Assembly: GCA_033032175.1 (NCBI GenBank)
Contig: CM065318.1
Span: 18,476,001-18,540,000, forward strand
DNA length: 64,000 nucleotides
Direction: 5' to 3'
DNA from: Saturnia japonica
Taxonomy: Eukaryota > Arthropoda > Insecta > Lepidoptera > Saturniidae
Numbering within the stretch: the stretch's first letter is position 1; each line of letters opens with the position of its first letter. The notes under the pieces are model-generated. The model saw nothing but the letters and a program-made list of their open reading frames with translations, was not told where the DNA came from and did not search any database. A program made the position numbers and the translations under genes. Positions 34,080 through 45,404 of this stretch are shown here, one piece after another.

Positions 34080-35075
34080 AAGTATAGACCCTTTTATATC
34101 CCTATAAAATAAGTAGAAATAAATGCAACATTATTACAAAAATAGTAACTTCGCGAAATAATACACAGAACGCAATATTTTGCAATAGTTGTGACCCGGA
34201 TATCACATTTTTAATTATAACAAAATTGTATTTATTTTAAAATAAATCTATCTGTTAGAGCATGCATATATTCCTTCATAACTTTTCCTACCTCGGCCGC
34301 TATTAGCGCCATCTACAAACAAAACCAAAAACTCACGTGCGACGAGTGACAGTTGAAAAAACAAAAAAGACAAAACGTGTCGCCTAACAGAACCCATAAA
34401 ACTATTGCATCTCCGTCGCAAATTAAAAGTATAAATCAAATAATAGTTAAGCTCGGACTTCACAACTCCCCCCCCCCCATGCTAGGGAGAAAACATCCAA
34501 AACATACGTACTTTATTTCTAGAATATAATAAATAAGTAAAATAAATACTTACATTTTGTAAATATCATAATCACATAATATTATAATATAGTACTGAAA
34601 TTTATTTAAATTTTTATGTTTGCGAATAACCTGCCTGCACCCAATTTGAATTTTTATTAGAATATGATAGTGCTGTTATAAGAACGCAAATATAAACCTT
34701 TAAAATCATGTTGCCTCCTGAAATTCGATAGGTCAGTAATTGTTAGAAAATTAGGGTTTAGCCAAATCGATTTCCTTCATATGGTTTCTTTAAGCTTAGA
34801 GCCATTGGATCTGGTAGCATAGGGGTGTCTGGAATGGTGCTTAACGTAGAACACGGTTTCAAATCTCATTTTATATCTTTACGCTCGCTGCTCTAGTTTG
34901 GGAGTGGCAGAGTTAACACTTTCCTAGCACTATCTTGCATATCATTAATGATTTAAACACAATTATGTGATTTCAAATCATTTTTAAAACGCTTTCATTA
35001 ACTTCACTTGTAACTAACAAACAATGTAATCAAATCTCAGAAATCAATTTTAACCTACTTCTGATTGTCGTATTG
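34080..35075. other. Spacer; C-tract
   Basis: No gene seen. A run of eleven C lies at 34468-34478. TAGCGCCATCTAC near 34303 is a short motif also seen elsewhere in the window. Confidence 0.4.
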
Positions 35076-35079
35076 AAAT

Positions 35080-35205
35080 GAAACTTTGTATGTATATACA
35101 GTAGTATAATTTGGTATCTTGGAGTTAATCTGCCGACTGAGCCAAGAGGTGGATAATAAATAGAACTCTTCAGTGGCTAATAACAAACCCTTCGAGTTTA
35201 GGCTC
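35080..35205 (+). repeat. Dispersed repeat J
   Basis: ATAATTTGGTATCTTGGAGT then TAATCTGCC, TCTTCAGTGGCTA and CCTTCGAGTTTAG recurs in inverted orientation at 43850-43990. Class unknown; an 18-T run follows at 35204-35223. Confidence 0.6.
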
Positions 35206-35696
35206 ATTTTTTTTTTTTTTTTTGAGGAGTCCAATTGATTAGGCTTGGTAAGGTGATGGAGGCAGATGTTTCATAATTTTTACTGTGTGGAAATAGCTTG
35301 AAACTACATCTTTTATTTACTTTGTTTTCTATTTCTACCCCACGTTAAATCACATTATATTGTATAAATATTACCACTTCTGTTTCTAACATTATGCGTA
35401 ATATCTGGGCGATCGATATACGCTCGGTTTCTTACAAAAAAGAAAACCAACCGTAATGATTCTATGGAGTTTCGTGATGACGTATCTTCCAATTCGAAGG
35501 TTCATTGCCAATGAAACTAAAAGGTGACTAACTTACTTACTTTATTACTGTTTTAGTCTTAATTGTATACCGTTAATTACATGTCCAATAGAACATTAAC
35601 ATTATATAATAAGTACAAAGGGTGAATTTATTGCTAAAACCAATCTGTTCTACTTTTTAAAACTACGTCGGAATTTTGAAACCTGTCTATACACAA

Positions 35697-36137
35697 CTAA
35701 TAAAAATGCTGTTTGTAATATCAAAATAATAGCTATTTACTATATGCATAATATGATTTGATTTGTTTTTGATTCTTTGATTTTGATTTAATGTGTTTAA
35801 GGGACATTCACTGGTAGAAAGCTGATATTATAAGTAGTATCTTAGGCTACTTTTATTTTAGAAAAATAATTCGGTATCCGCGCAATTACAACTTGATCAT
35901 GGTGAATAAATTCGGGCGCTTAAATGGCTTACGCTGAGTAAACAATAAGAGATATATCAAATTAATGTACTATATAATTGTAGACATTAAAAAAGACCTA
36001 CAAAAAGTTAGCAAGTCTACCTTCTAAGGATCACCCACAATAAGCATTTTTCCGGGAGCGGGAGTAGAACAATTTGCGGCCGTGCCCTATCGACGGCATT
36101 CTATATTCCATGCGAGCGCAGCCGCTGGTACAGCTAG
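35697..36137 (+). mobile_element. Helitron-like family F copy
   Basis: Runs from AATAAAAATGCTGTTTGTAA to GCGCAGCCGCTGGTACAGCT, ending CTAG at 36134-36137 followed by T. Internal landmarks are TCTTAGGCTACTTTTATTTT, GGCGCTTAAATGGCTTACGC and CACCCACAATAAGCATTTTT. A rearranged piece interrupts it near 35745-35815. TCTATCTATATAAATGCG follows directly, possibly the start of another Helitron-like copy. Confidence 0.6.
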
Positions 36138-36149
36138 TCTATCTATATA

Positions 36150-37185
36150 AATGCGTTGCTAAAATCACTATTCACAACAGAACATAACAACGAGTTTACT
36201 TAAAAAAGATGCTAGGAATTTGATTCCGCTGTCGAAACGTAAAAAGCGATCGCCACGCTTCCAAACCCTCGGCAAACATTAACAAATTCAAATGTGTGGA
36301 TAGGGCTTTTTGCTTGGCTTATCACCAATCTGAGCTAAGTCGGTATTTCATGCATAAACCAAAGGAGCTTGCGACAAGCGATTGAGTGAAGTTAGTATCG
36401 ATTGCGCAAAATAAAAAACGGTACATTTCCATATCCTATACAAAATTTTTACTTGTCTAATTTTACTTCTTCTTACAATAAAAAAATAGATTAAACCATA
36501 ACTATACTGAAAAGGTCTATGACCATCATGCTTTCATAAACAAAATTCACTAGCGGAGTACACTTGCAAACGTGTGTATAACGATATTTGGCTTGGCTAT
36601 TTTATCCTGGCGTTTGTAGAGAGTTGAAGTTTGTCGCAAGTGGCAAACATGTACATGAAATCTATAAGCTGCTTATAATGAACCATGTAAGTCAAATATG
36701 TCTTTATTATAATGACTAGTTATATTAACTGCTAATTCGATAATACATCCCCTCGAAGTGCTATAAATCATAGAAACCTTTTTAAATAATTAATTCTTGA
36801 ATGTTTCACATTCAAAAAAAGGGGTTGTTAAAACAATATTTCATATTTAATTGCATAATAACTCATGTGGGACAATAGTGGGGCTCGGCGAGTCGACGCC
36901 CGTCCTGTAGCCCGTCCCGTAGCCCGTAGCGCGTAGGCCCAGACAATGCCACCTCAGAAACAATCACAAGATTTACGTGAATCCCCATAATTTATTGATA
37001 TTTATTATCTTCGATTCGACTTTTAAAAGGCTTTGAACTAGTGATGGACGTAAATTGATTTCTAGACGATTGCAAAATATCGATAGTTTTGTTTTTTTAC
37101 CGTTTGAATAAAATATTGTACGATGGTAAGAACAGTCACCGTTCTATGAAAACTACATTGAGTGTGATGGTAACAGGATTTAAAC
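36150..37185. other. Spacer; short GC-rich tandem motif
   Basis: No gene seen. At 36895-36945 a CCCGT(A/C)..GTAG motif repeats several times (CCCGTCCTGTAG, CCCGTCCCGTAG, CCCGTAGCGCGTAG). Confidence 0.4.
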
Positions 37186-37189
37186 TTTT

Positions 37190-37625
37190 TTTTATACTAC
37201 AAAGGCCGCAAACAAGTATACGGCTCGCCTGATACTAAGCGGCCACTCTAGCCTATGGACGCTTGTACTAACTACTATAGGTTTAATTACTAGGGCCTTA
37301 TCGACGTGGAACTACTCTTCCCCATGGAGATCTGAAAACTCTACTCACCGCAACACAAGCTTATTTAGCCACAATATTATGTAAGGTTTACACCAGTCGG
37401 GTTGCCCCAAGCATAGTGAAATTTCCAAAGAAACTGCTGTGCCCCTACCTTTCTTTGAACCCCCCCCCCCCCCTTACCCAAGGAGCTCTGGAAACCCTAC
37501 TCGCCGCAAAAATACAACACGAGGTTATTTGGCTGTGATTTTCTGTAGGATGGATGTATTCCACCAGTCGGACTGTTCCAAGTAAGAGATAAATCTCGAA
37601 AGAAATTTCTTTGTGCCCAACCTCT
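37190..37625 (+). repeat. Lepidopteran-type repeat with an internal tandem duplication and a C14 tract
   Basis: Opens with CGGCTCGCCTGATACTAAGC and GGCCACTCTAGCCTATGGAC, a common lepidopteran repeat start. Two tandem units follow: 37316-37455 and 37472-37625. They share GGAGNTCTGNAAACNCTACTC, CCGCAA, a block near TTATT..GC, CACCAGTCGG and GCCC/TCCAAG, then AAAGAAA(C/T)T..TGTGCCC. A run of 14 C at 37460-37473 joins them. Confidence 0.6.
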
Positions 37626-37629
37626 CATA

Positions 37630-38425
37630 AACTAGTTGATGACAAAACATTAGTTGCCAAAACTTACACCACGTTTTACACCAAATTTTACACTAAGTTC
37701 TTAATGAAAACCGATCCTGATTGCATGTCACGATATATCATTTATATTGGTGGCGAATATTCTGAGGAGCTTTTCTACTATATTCATTCTGCACTTTTCC
37801 ATACACTTATGCACATGTTTTCACACGCGCTGCGTTTCGAATACATTTGCTGTACCGTGATACTTTAGATTATTCTCCCAGTCACCGTATTTCCTATGAC
37901 ATCGGTTACTTCAAGCGGAACGTGAAAAGAGTCTAGTAATTGAATTTTCGATCTTGTTCTTGTTGCCGTTGTTTTATATTGTATTGTACTGTGACCGAAT
38001 GCCCGAATATTAAATTGACTAAAAAGTACAACTCCTGGAAAATATATTGTTATTCCTTCCCATCCCTATTTTCATTGCTTTATTTATATAGTCAGCTAAA
38101 ACTTAAATTACTTAAGCACTAAAACTTGATTAATTAAAATAATGGATTTAGTTGAAAGGCCATTTGCAGAATTTATTTTAAAATGATTAACTATGAATTT
38201 TGTTTGAACTATGGGGAAAAGCTCTTGAAAATAATATCCTTTAGTTGTAGCGTTTGAAAGGCCTAAATCAATTGATGACCTTGTCAATAAGTTAGCAAGA
38301 AAACTAGATTTAATGCAAGAAAGAAAAAACCCAGAGTAGTAATACAGTGTTTCAAACATAGTAAGACAAATAAAATTTTCAATTACAGTGTTAGAGTCTA
38401 TAATAAGATTTCTACAATGATTTGC
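37630..38425. other. Spacer, no gene supported
   Basis: Open frames of 60-85 codons are present on both strands (for instance 38108-38359 minus) without motifs I recognise. Confidence 0.35.
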
Positions 38426-38429
38426 CGGA

Positions 38430-38820
38430 CAGTGAGTTCAAGGTATATGTCATGAATGTTTTTATTTTCAAAATGGTGATAGTATTGTCTGTTAATGACT
38501 CCCTCTCTGTGCATCTACTAATAACAATAATAATAGGCATTTTGATCTTTGACAGATGATTTAAGTAACATAGTAGCAGCACTTGCGTTCATAACTAAAC
38601 AGACCGATACGAGAGACGATCCCTGGGGTACATTTACGACAAGGTTACGGGGGTTTGAGGCCAGCTCGTGACGCCTCATGCGTTTTACTTTTAAAAGCTG
38701 AAACCAGGTTTCATCGTGCTTTGAAGTAATCAAATTATTAACAGTAAACATAACTACACAGTTAATAATATTAATATACCCGATCGAGTTTCTTGCCAGT
38801 TCTTCTCGATAACTGAATAT
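38430..38820 (+). mobile_element. CR1/Jockey-like LINE tail, interrupted
   Basis: AATGGTGATAGTATTGTCTG, GACTCCCTCTCTGTGCATCT at about 38470-38516 and CCCGATCGAGTTTCTTGCCA then GTTCTTCTCGAT at 38779-38812 are consecutive blocks of the LINE tail. Some 240 bp of unrelated sequence lies between them. Confidence 0.55.
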
Positions 38821-39101
38821 CTCCTGAACCAATGTTTTATAAAACCCTCGATTTTTCTAGATTGCTGATTATAGGAAGTCTTACAATCTGGTATTATAAT
38901 ATTAAAATTATTTTTACACACCACGTTTCCATAATCACAGTTTATCATCGTCGAAATTATATTTAGTTTGTGACAGAACATAATTATGTACCGGAGTTTA
39001 AATGTTTATCGCATAACGTAACAGCGAGCATTGAAAATACATGAACAAGTTTTAGGTGCGTTTGCTATCATTCACGCAAAATTTCACTGAATATATCTAC
39101 C

Positions 39102-39299
39102 TGTAGAAGAACTATTGCAAAGGGAGGATCCTCCGACCAGACGGGTGTTATGTCTGGCGGGCAGCTGCCCAACGGTTGTAGTCGGGTTCTTGTATATATA
39201 CTCAACGATTGAGTTAATTTCTATAGCGCAATGTAGGATAGTAAGGATGCGTCTTATGTGGCTCAATAGATGTCGCTATGTGTCGCTATGTAGATGTCA
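39102..39299 (+). repeat. Left terminal direct repeat of TRIM-like element
   Basis: Matches 39784-39958. It differs by scattered substitutions, a longer stretch GATAGTAAGGATGCGTCTT and an extra GTCGCTATGT repeat near its 3' end. TATATATA at about 39193-39200 is the probable promoter box. Confidence 0.8.
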
Positions 39300-39389
39300 C
39301 CACATCACTCCCCTCCGAGACCGGATGTCGATAGCAGGTTGAGTCGTCCGTACATCTTGTGATGCTTGCCGGGCCAGTGGAATGTTCCA

Positions 39390-39510
39390 GTGAGTCGGAA
39401 CAAGATGCCGCATAGTTCACGGTGAGTCGGAACTGTCTGCGGTGATGCCCCAGTGAGTCGGGGTGATGCTGCAAGAATGGTCCAGTGAGTCGGAGTGGTG
39501 CAGTGCTGCG
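39390..39510 (+). repeat. Four copies of GTGAGTCGG inside the TRIM-like element
   Basis: The motif (C)CAGTGAGTCGG or CGGTGAGTCGG occurs near 39389, 39422, 39452 and 39485, at spacings of about 30-33 bases. It alternates with GATGCC/GATGCTGC text. The role is unknown; it may be a packaging signal or an internal tandem expansion. Confidence 0.7.
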
Positions 39511-39783
39511 TAGTGACTGGCTGCTGCGTCGACCAGGAGAGAAGTGCGTCTCTGCTTGCTGACCGGCCGAAGTGCAGTGTGCTGTGCCAAGGTCACTGAG
39601 AAGGCTGTGGGTGATTACCAGGAATGTGCGTCCGCTGCATGCTGGTGGTCAGGATACCCGAAGTAGCCGTGGATACTGGCTGGCTGTATGACTCGCTGCT
39701 CGAAAGCTTGTGGAAGTGATGATGACGTCACGATGTAGCTGTGCGAAGAAGGTTGCGCTGACGTTCATGCTCGGGGTCACCAG

Positions 39784-39958
39784 TGTAGAAGAACTATTGC
39801 AGAGGGAGGATCCTCCGACCAGACGGGTGTTATGTCTGGCGGGCAGCTGCGCAACGGTTGTAGTTGGGTTCTTGTATATATACTCAATTGAAGAGTTAAT
39901 TTCTATAGCGCGATGTAGGACGCGTCGTATGTGGCTCGATAGATGTCGCTATGTGTCA
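39784..39958 (+). repeat. Right terminal direct repeat of TRIM-like element
   Basis: 175-bp copy of the left repeat; TCCTCCGACCAGACGGGTGT and TATGTCTGGCGGGCAGCTGC are identical in both. Ends TGTCA at 39958. Confidence 0.8.
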
Positions 39959-39959
39959 A

Positions 39960-41285
39960 TTTCCCAATTGTCTTTGTTTATAAATTACCAGCACTTTGCT
40001 AACTAGCTTCACTCGCGTCATAGTTGAGTTATGACGCGATTCTTATAAAACTTCTATGAACAGGTTGAGCGAGTTTTGTATGGAGTAAATCTTATGAGTT
40101 CGCGTTAATGAGACCGACATATAAAAGTAGGTACTTATATATTCAATTAATTTAATTCTTAAGTTTATTATTAAATTATAAACTACGTTTTTACTTGAAA
40201 GTTCCAACGTTAAATCTATTACAAACGAGCAATGTACGATGAAAATTAAAGGACTCATGATATGATGCTCGGGCGATCGTGATCGTAAAAAGAGCCAAAG
40301 TTTGAGTGAAATAGAACATTATTTCAGTACAAAAGAGCGTGACAGCACATCGTATGCTTGGACTATTCAACTATGTTATTTATTGCTTAGAGTGCCAATA
40401 GATGCTAAAAAACCAAGATTAATGCTAATAATTTCAATGTACAAATTATGAAGTTAATTCCACAATTTTAGGTTTTCACTTCCGTTGGCAGTCCCCAGGA
40501 CTACTTTTTTTTTGTTTTGCCTGCCTTCAAAATTGGGTATTCTCTCACTTTAATGATATTAGAAGTACATAGCGACCTTGACCTAATGCTGCAGCGTCAT
40601 CTGGAATCCGCAGGATACCTAACTCCTCACCAATTTACAGCAGAGACATCTTGTTAGATCACATTCTAATAGACTAAACAGGTTACTTGTGCTGGGGGTT
40701 TCTTAAATCTTACCTTGCTAAATAGGAAACACCGACGAAAGTCATTGAGAAAATATATGAAAATAATAAACGGAATAGTGAAATAGAAATAGTCAACATG
40801 ACAAACGGAAATTGAGGATTGGCGGAACTTTGCAATATCCGCTCAGCATTGATTCTTACCCTTCACCAAAGAGGACAATGTACTGTGAGGGTAATGAACC
40901 AATATACTTATGTATCTCTTACATAATAATGAAATAATGTCACAGTACATCGCCGTTCACTTGTTAATAACTCAGCCTGCACTAAGAATTATTCAGAATT
41001 CGCGTACATTTATTAATTTTAAATTTAGAAATAATAACCCTATTGGCCAACGTTGTTGAAAGCCGTCACCAGAAAACCTTGACGTTTAAAAAAATTTGCG
41101 TATAACCTCTGCAGACAGTTAAAGTGTAACTTCTTTGAACTTGATTAATATACAATTCAGACCGTTACGTATCATCCGTAACGTAATGGTTAATGTAACG
41201 TCACGTTACATATATTTTTCCTTAGCGTGCCCAAAGAGGTTTACTACAAAAATTGTTTGTATGCATATCTGAACGGATTTATTTT
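39960..41285. other. Spacer, no gene seen
   Basis: CTAACTAGCTTCACTCGCGTC at about 40000 may be a worn Helitron-like end. Nothing else recognised. Confidence 0.4.
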
Positions 41286-41289
41286 AAAA

Positions 41290-41797
41290 CTAGTTGTGCC
41301 CGCGGCTTTCGCTCACGTGGACTACAGAATGGCCGCGCGAATCTTGCTCCCCCGCTCCCGGTTATTTTAAAGACAAAAATGCTTATTGTGAGTGTTTCTT
41401 AGAAGATAGATGTATACTCTCCCTGACTTTTTGGTAGATCTTTTTAATGTGTACGATTATTTCATACATTAATTTGCTATATCTGTTATGGTTTACTCAG
41501 CGTAAACCATTTAAGCACCCGAACCGATTCACCATTACGTTTTTTTATTTGTGCGGAACCCTCATTATTTTTATAAAATAAAAGTAGCCTAAGTTACTTC
41601 CAATAAAATCAGCTATCTACCAGTGAACGTCCCGTCAAAATCGGTCCAAACGTTTCAGAGATTACCCGGAACAAACAGACAGACAATTTTTTTTTAAATG
41701 GGCATTTTGTTATAGGTATCGTATAAACTTTCAAGAGACATTTAGTAAAATGCTGTCATTTTGACATTAGAAACAGACAGACTTTAATTTTATTAAT
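41290..41797 (-). mobile_element. Helitron-like family F, best-preserved copy
   Basis: On the minus strand it ends AAAGCCGCGGGCACAACTAG (CTAG at 41290-41293) followed by T. The body contains every landmark of the 18.8-kb copy, including GCGGAACCCTCATTATTTTT, AGTAGCCTAAGTTACTTCC, GTCCCGTCAAAATCGG and GGAACAAACAGACAGACA on the plus strand. The 5' end near 41797 has no clear TC. Confidence 0.6.
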
Positions 41798-42264
41798 CTT
41801 ATAAATTAATTTAACGAATTTTCATGAAACTTTTTGTTATGTACCTTGTGATTTTAGAAGTATAAACTAATAAAACCAATACGCCTAGCGAAACAGGCAA
41901 GCATCAGGTAGTATAACAAATAATACATCGTGAGTTATTATGGTATTTAATCTTTTTCGGGAAAATTCATTTGCTCAACAATGGGAGAATTATTGCAGGC
42001 TGGTATTACTAACAGTTAAGATTTATTAGAATAAAAGTTCTTATTAGAATTGCAAATGTGTTGTTAGTCATATATACCAAGTAGATATAATCGAACTTCC
42101 AAGAAAATTAAGTATTTTTATCTCACCGATAGGGATAGCCGTCAGAATATCAATTTCAGTTTAGTACCTAACCAAGCGGGTACTAGAAAAGTACTTACCA
42201 CTGTACTATGGTTTTACCATGTTTATCTCATAAACTGAAAGCTCAGGTGATGCAAAGTGACAAC

Positions 42265-42375
42265 ACTGTGCATGGTGGTAAGCATAGTACAATCCCAAAA
42301 CAACGGCGACCACCACCACGGGCTTCATGCCTATCAGCACCTGGATGTAGTTTGGCTGATACCGGAGCGCAACAA
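42265..42375 (-). repeat. Family-A repeat fragment
   Basis: GGTAAGCATAGTACAATCCC, AACAACGGCGACCACCACC and CACCTGGATGTAGTTTGGCT then GATACCGG. Confidence 0.65.
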
Positions 42376-42979
42376 TTCAAAAGAGAGTCGCAATGTCAAA
42401 CATTACAACTAACGTATGGTGATGGCACAATTCGACAAAATTACAAAAAACTACCTAGATCTTAGACTAAGTATATTGTACATTAGAACCTAGGTCAATC
42501 AAAGCAAAATCAAGCGCGTTACACCTAAAATGCAATAAGGTAAGTTATCTCTCGTGTTCGGATGTAATTGCAACATTTTTACACGTTATTTCACGGTGTT
42601 AATTGACTAAATCAGCATTAAAAAAAAATTATGATATTATACACCCAGAATTTTTTAAATAATGTTAATCTATGCTCAGTTTGCCCAAACGACAGCTGAG
42701 TCACCGCGGATGCGTCAGCGCACTATTCAAACCGCGTTCTATTATGGAAAATAAACACCATGTATCACACTAGGGGTGTCAATATTATTGTGATAATATC
42801 AACAATTTTTTTTGTTAAATAAATATTTAGGATATCATCCAGCAAATAAATAATTTATGTGTGTGAATATAATAAGGAACTATGCTCTCAAGGCTGAATT
42901 TTAAAGCCAATGTTCTTTTGTAAACTAGGCATCAAGGATCATCACTAGCTTAAAACTAGCACTTGTAATTTGCTTTAAC

Positions 42980-43012
42980 TGTTTTCATAATATATATATA
43001 TATATATAAATA
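42980..43012. repeat. TA microsatellite
   Basis: An AT dinucleotide run of about 20 bp at 42990-43010. Confidence 0.7.
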
Positions 43013-43041
43013 TGGATTTTAGTATACGTGAAGTATATCTG

Positions 43042-43268
43042 AAGCAATGATGGCACAGCGTGTACGAAAACGGGGTCGAATGACATGAATCCCTGCAATG
43101 AGTCTGAGCTTTCTGTGAAGATTAATATAATGTTGCTAAGGTATAGTAGCCATAGCATTTTTATAGGGCTAGCTAGCCGCTGTCAAGTTGAAAATCTATC
43201 GCAAAGCGCTTGTAGGTGTGTTCCGGTAGCTATACTTGTTAACCAGTTTCCCCTCACTAGGCTTTGCG
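43042..43268 (+). mobile_element. SINE-1 copy directly joined to a LINE tail
   Basis: Head AGCAATGATGGCACAGCGTG (box A worn by a deletion), ATGAATCCCTGCAATGAGTC, then CTAGCCGCTGTCAAGTTG, AAATCTATCGCAAAGCGC, GTGTTCCGGTAGCTATACTT and the end ACTAGGCTTTGCGTATG. The LINE tail on the opposite strand begins within a few bases. Confidence 0.75.
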
Positions 43269-43269
43269 T

Positions 43270-43600
43270 ATGAAATCAAAATCAAAATATCTTTTATTCA
43301 ATTTAGGCCCCAAGAAGGCACTTATGAATGTCAAAACACTAGTACCGGTTCGAAAAATATCCCAGCCATCGAGAAGGACCGATTCGAAACTCGATCGGGT
43401 TTATCAACATCTTATTATCTATTTTTTTTTTATTGTTTTTACTGTATTTAATTGTATACAGTTATTATCATTTTCAGTAGATGTACAGAAAGGAAATCAC
43501 ATCCAGACATCACCATCATTCACGTAACCAGCCACCCTATAATACCTCTTCGACAATAAAACCAGCTTAACATAATATCATCACTTAGTAAGTATGTGTC
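43270..43600 (-). mobile_element. CR1/Jockey-like LINE 3' end
   Basis: Minus-strand reading: a C-terminal YVNDGDVW-type end near 43520, a body with AAACCCGATCGAGTTTC, GGTCCTTCTCGATGGCTGGG and CGAACCGGTACTAGTGTTTT, and a tail with AATAAAAGATATTTTGATTT at 43275-43300. Confidence 0.75.
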
Positions 43601-43849
43601 CATAACACTAATCCCATAAAATGAGTTTGTGAAACTTCAACAGACAGATATTTCTCTAAATTTAAAACATTTACATGGCCAAAAGAAGTTTATTGTACCA
43701 ACATACCAACGCCACAACCAATAAAAATATGTAGTTAAAAAAACACGCTATCATCAACACACTAAAAATTATAAAACATCTCCCGGCTCTAACACCAGAA
43801 CCCTCGTTACCAAGCCCAATCTAAAGTGCTCGTCAAAATAAATCATATA

Positions 43850-43990
43850 GGCTAAACTCGATGGGCTTGCTTGTAGCCACTGAAGAGTTCCACTGTCTAT
43901 CTCCTGGCTCCATTATCAGATTAGCTCCAAGATACCAAATTATAGTGTTGTCGTCCGAACTACATATACTTACATACAAAGTTTAATATC
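43850..43990 (-). repeat. Dispersed repeat J
   Basis: Inverted match to 35080-35205 (GCCACTGAAGAGTTCCACTG and TTAGCTCCAAGATACCAAAT). Confidence 0.6.
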
Positions 43991-43999
43991 GATACAACA

Positions 44000-44915
44000 A
44001 TCATTAGTAGATTCATATTGACTGTGAAATTAATAATAAAAAATTGTTAAAATAAGTTTCGTTTAGAACTTAAAAAGTAGCTAAATACATTACCATCTTT
44101 ACATATAAATATATGAGTATTAATTTCTGACAACCCTACAATATCGTCTCGCGCGATCTATTCGACATCTATATAAATTAAAGCCAAATACTTTAATACC
44201 TCGTCACCTCCGAAAAAGCAATCTGTATTTCATAATAACACAAACTAAGATCATCCTTATTTACAGCAGAATAATGTCTATCTTCACCGCAAATAAAAAA
44301 ATGTAAATCGTACTTTATTAAACAAATTTATTATTTGCTGTCAAAGAAATGTAGTTTACCATTTTAAAATGTTTGAAGTGTTGATGTATTGGTTGTATAA
44401 TTAAATTTGTTTCTTGACAAGAGTTTGCTTAAAGGATTTTATTTTATTAGGGATTAAAAAGGTTATTTTAATTTGACTGGGATGATCAGAAATATTGAGC
44501 AAATTCGGCCATTGTGTTATCGTCTACCATTACCTTCGTGTAATACTTTAAACAATTATATTTTTAAGTAGATACGGCTTAACATGCTATTGTGATTGAT
44601 GAGAAATTACCCTCAAATCACTTTCGACTTGAGACCGGCGTGAACAAGAAGAAACTTTTATCCTTTTTTGACAACAGAGTTTCCGCCTTACGCTATGATT
44701 TCCTGTCTCTTTTGTTTCAACATGCTGATAACAAAATTTGTAACGTTTTCAAATTGCTTTTAGTAAGAGTATATCGCATCTATTTATGAAACGTCATTGT
44801 TTAAAAACAAAAATAAGAATGTTTGAACAGGAAAGTTACCTTTGGCGTTCGAAAGTGAATCTATATTCTTTTTTTACAGTACCACGACAAATTGCAAATT
44901 GCATAACAAAAGCAA
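44000..44915. other. AT-rich spacer, no gene seen
   Basis: A 65-codon open frame at 44592-44789 has no motif. Confidence 0.4.
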
Positions 44916-44923
44916 ATTGTGCT

Positions 44924-45060
44924 GATGGTAAGCACAGTACAATCCTAACACAACAGCAACCACCGCGAGATCGTAATCCATCGACGGTCACCGCTGTCAT
45001 ACTGGCATGCATTAATTTAACTAGATATACACAGGCTGATCCCGTAATTCCGCTCCATTT
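44924..45060 (-). repeat. Family-A repeat fragment
   Basis: GATGGTAAGCACAGTACAAT, ACAGCAACCACCGCGAGATC, CCATCGACGGTCACCGCTGT and ACTAGATATACACAGGCTGA. Confidence 0.7.
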
Positions 45061-45199
45061 CTAATTTTTGTATAAATGTTTTTGTTACTTTTTGAACGAT
45101 TATTGTGTTTGTACAGTCAAAGTCTGCATAGAACGGAACAAACATACACGTTTCAACATGGGCCGATTTGATTGGTGAATCGCAGTTGCCAACCATTTT

Positions 45200-45306
45200 A
45201 TGCTCCTTTCATTATTTTTTTTAGATCTGACTACACTGTTAGCCTTAGGGGCCCTAAAGCCGTTGCGGCTTTGGCAGCTTCACCGGACTTGACCATGCTC
45301 CTTTCA
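45200..45306 (-). mobile_element. Family-E micro-insertion with 12-bp target duplication
   Basis: ATGCTCCTTTCA at 45200-45211 and 45295-45306 flanks 83 bp. On the minus strand the insert reads AAGTCCGGTGAAGCTG, then GGCTTTAGGGGCCCTAAGGC-like text and ends CAGTGTAGTCAGATCT plus an A tail (T run at 45213-45223). It is an extremely 5'-truncated retrotransposed copy. Confidence 0.8.
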
Positions 45307-45404
45307 CCCCCCAACCCCTTATATTCCAACTGCCTCTTCTCTCGCGCAAACACAGGCACGAACATCGTCACCACAATAAAATTAAGAAAATTCAAATAAA
45401 CTAT

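Larger units (their letters stand above)
39102..39958 (+). mobile_element. TRIM-like element: direct terminal repeats, no coding capacity
   Basis: Two direct repeats, 39102-39299 and 39784-39958, flank a GC-rich interior of about 484 bp. Each repeat opens TGTAGAAGAACTATTGCA and ends TGTCA, so TG..CA boundaries are present. Each holds a TATATATA box. The interior has no ORF beyond about 60 codons but has four spaced copies of GTGAGTCGG. GGGGTCACCAG precedes the second repeat where a polypurine tract would be. The total length, 857 bp, and the lack of gag or pol fit a terminal-repeat retrotransposon in miniature. I see no clear target duplication. Confidence 0.65.

Noticed and set aside
34468..34478. 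C11 tract as a possible telomere-like or structural signal
   Set aside because: A single homopolymer without repetition of a unit; more likely a simple-sequence expansion or assembly artefact.
38754..38981. 75-codon minus-strand ORF with text (IIPDCKTSYNQQS) faintly like a LINE C terminus
   Set aside because: It runs opposite to the LINE tail that overlaps it, and the match is too short to separate from chance.
45172..45399. 75-codon ORF
   Set aside because: It covers the family-E micro-insertion and flanks, so it is a chance frame across an insertion.
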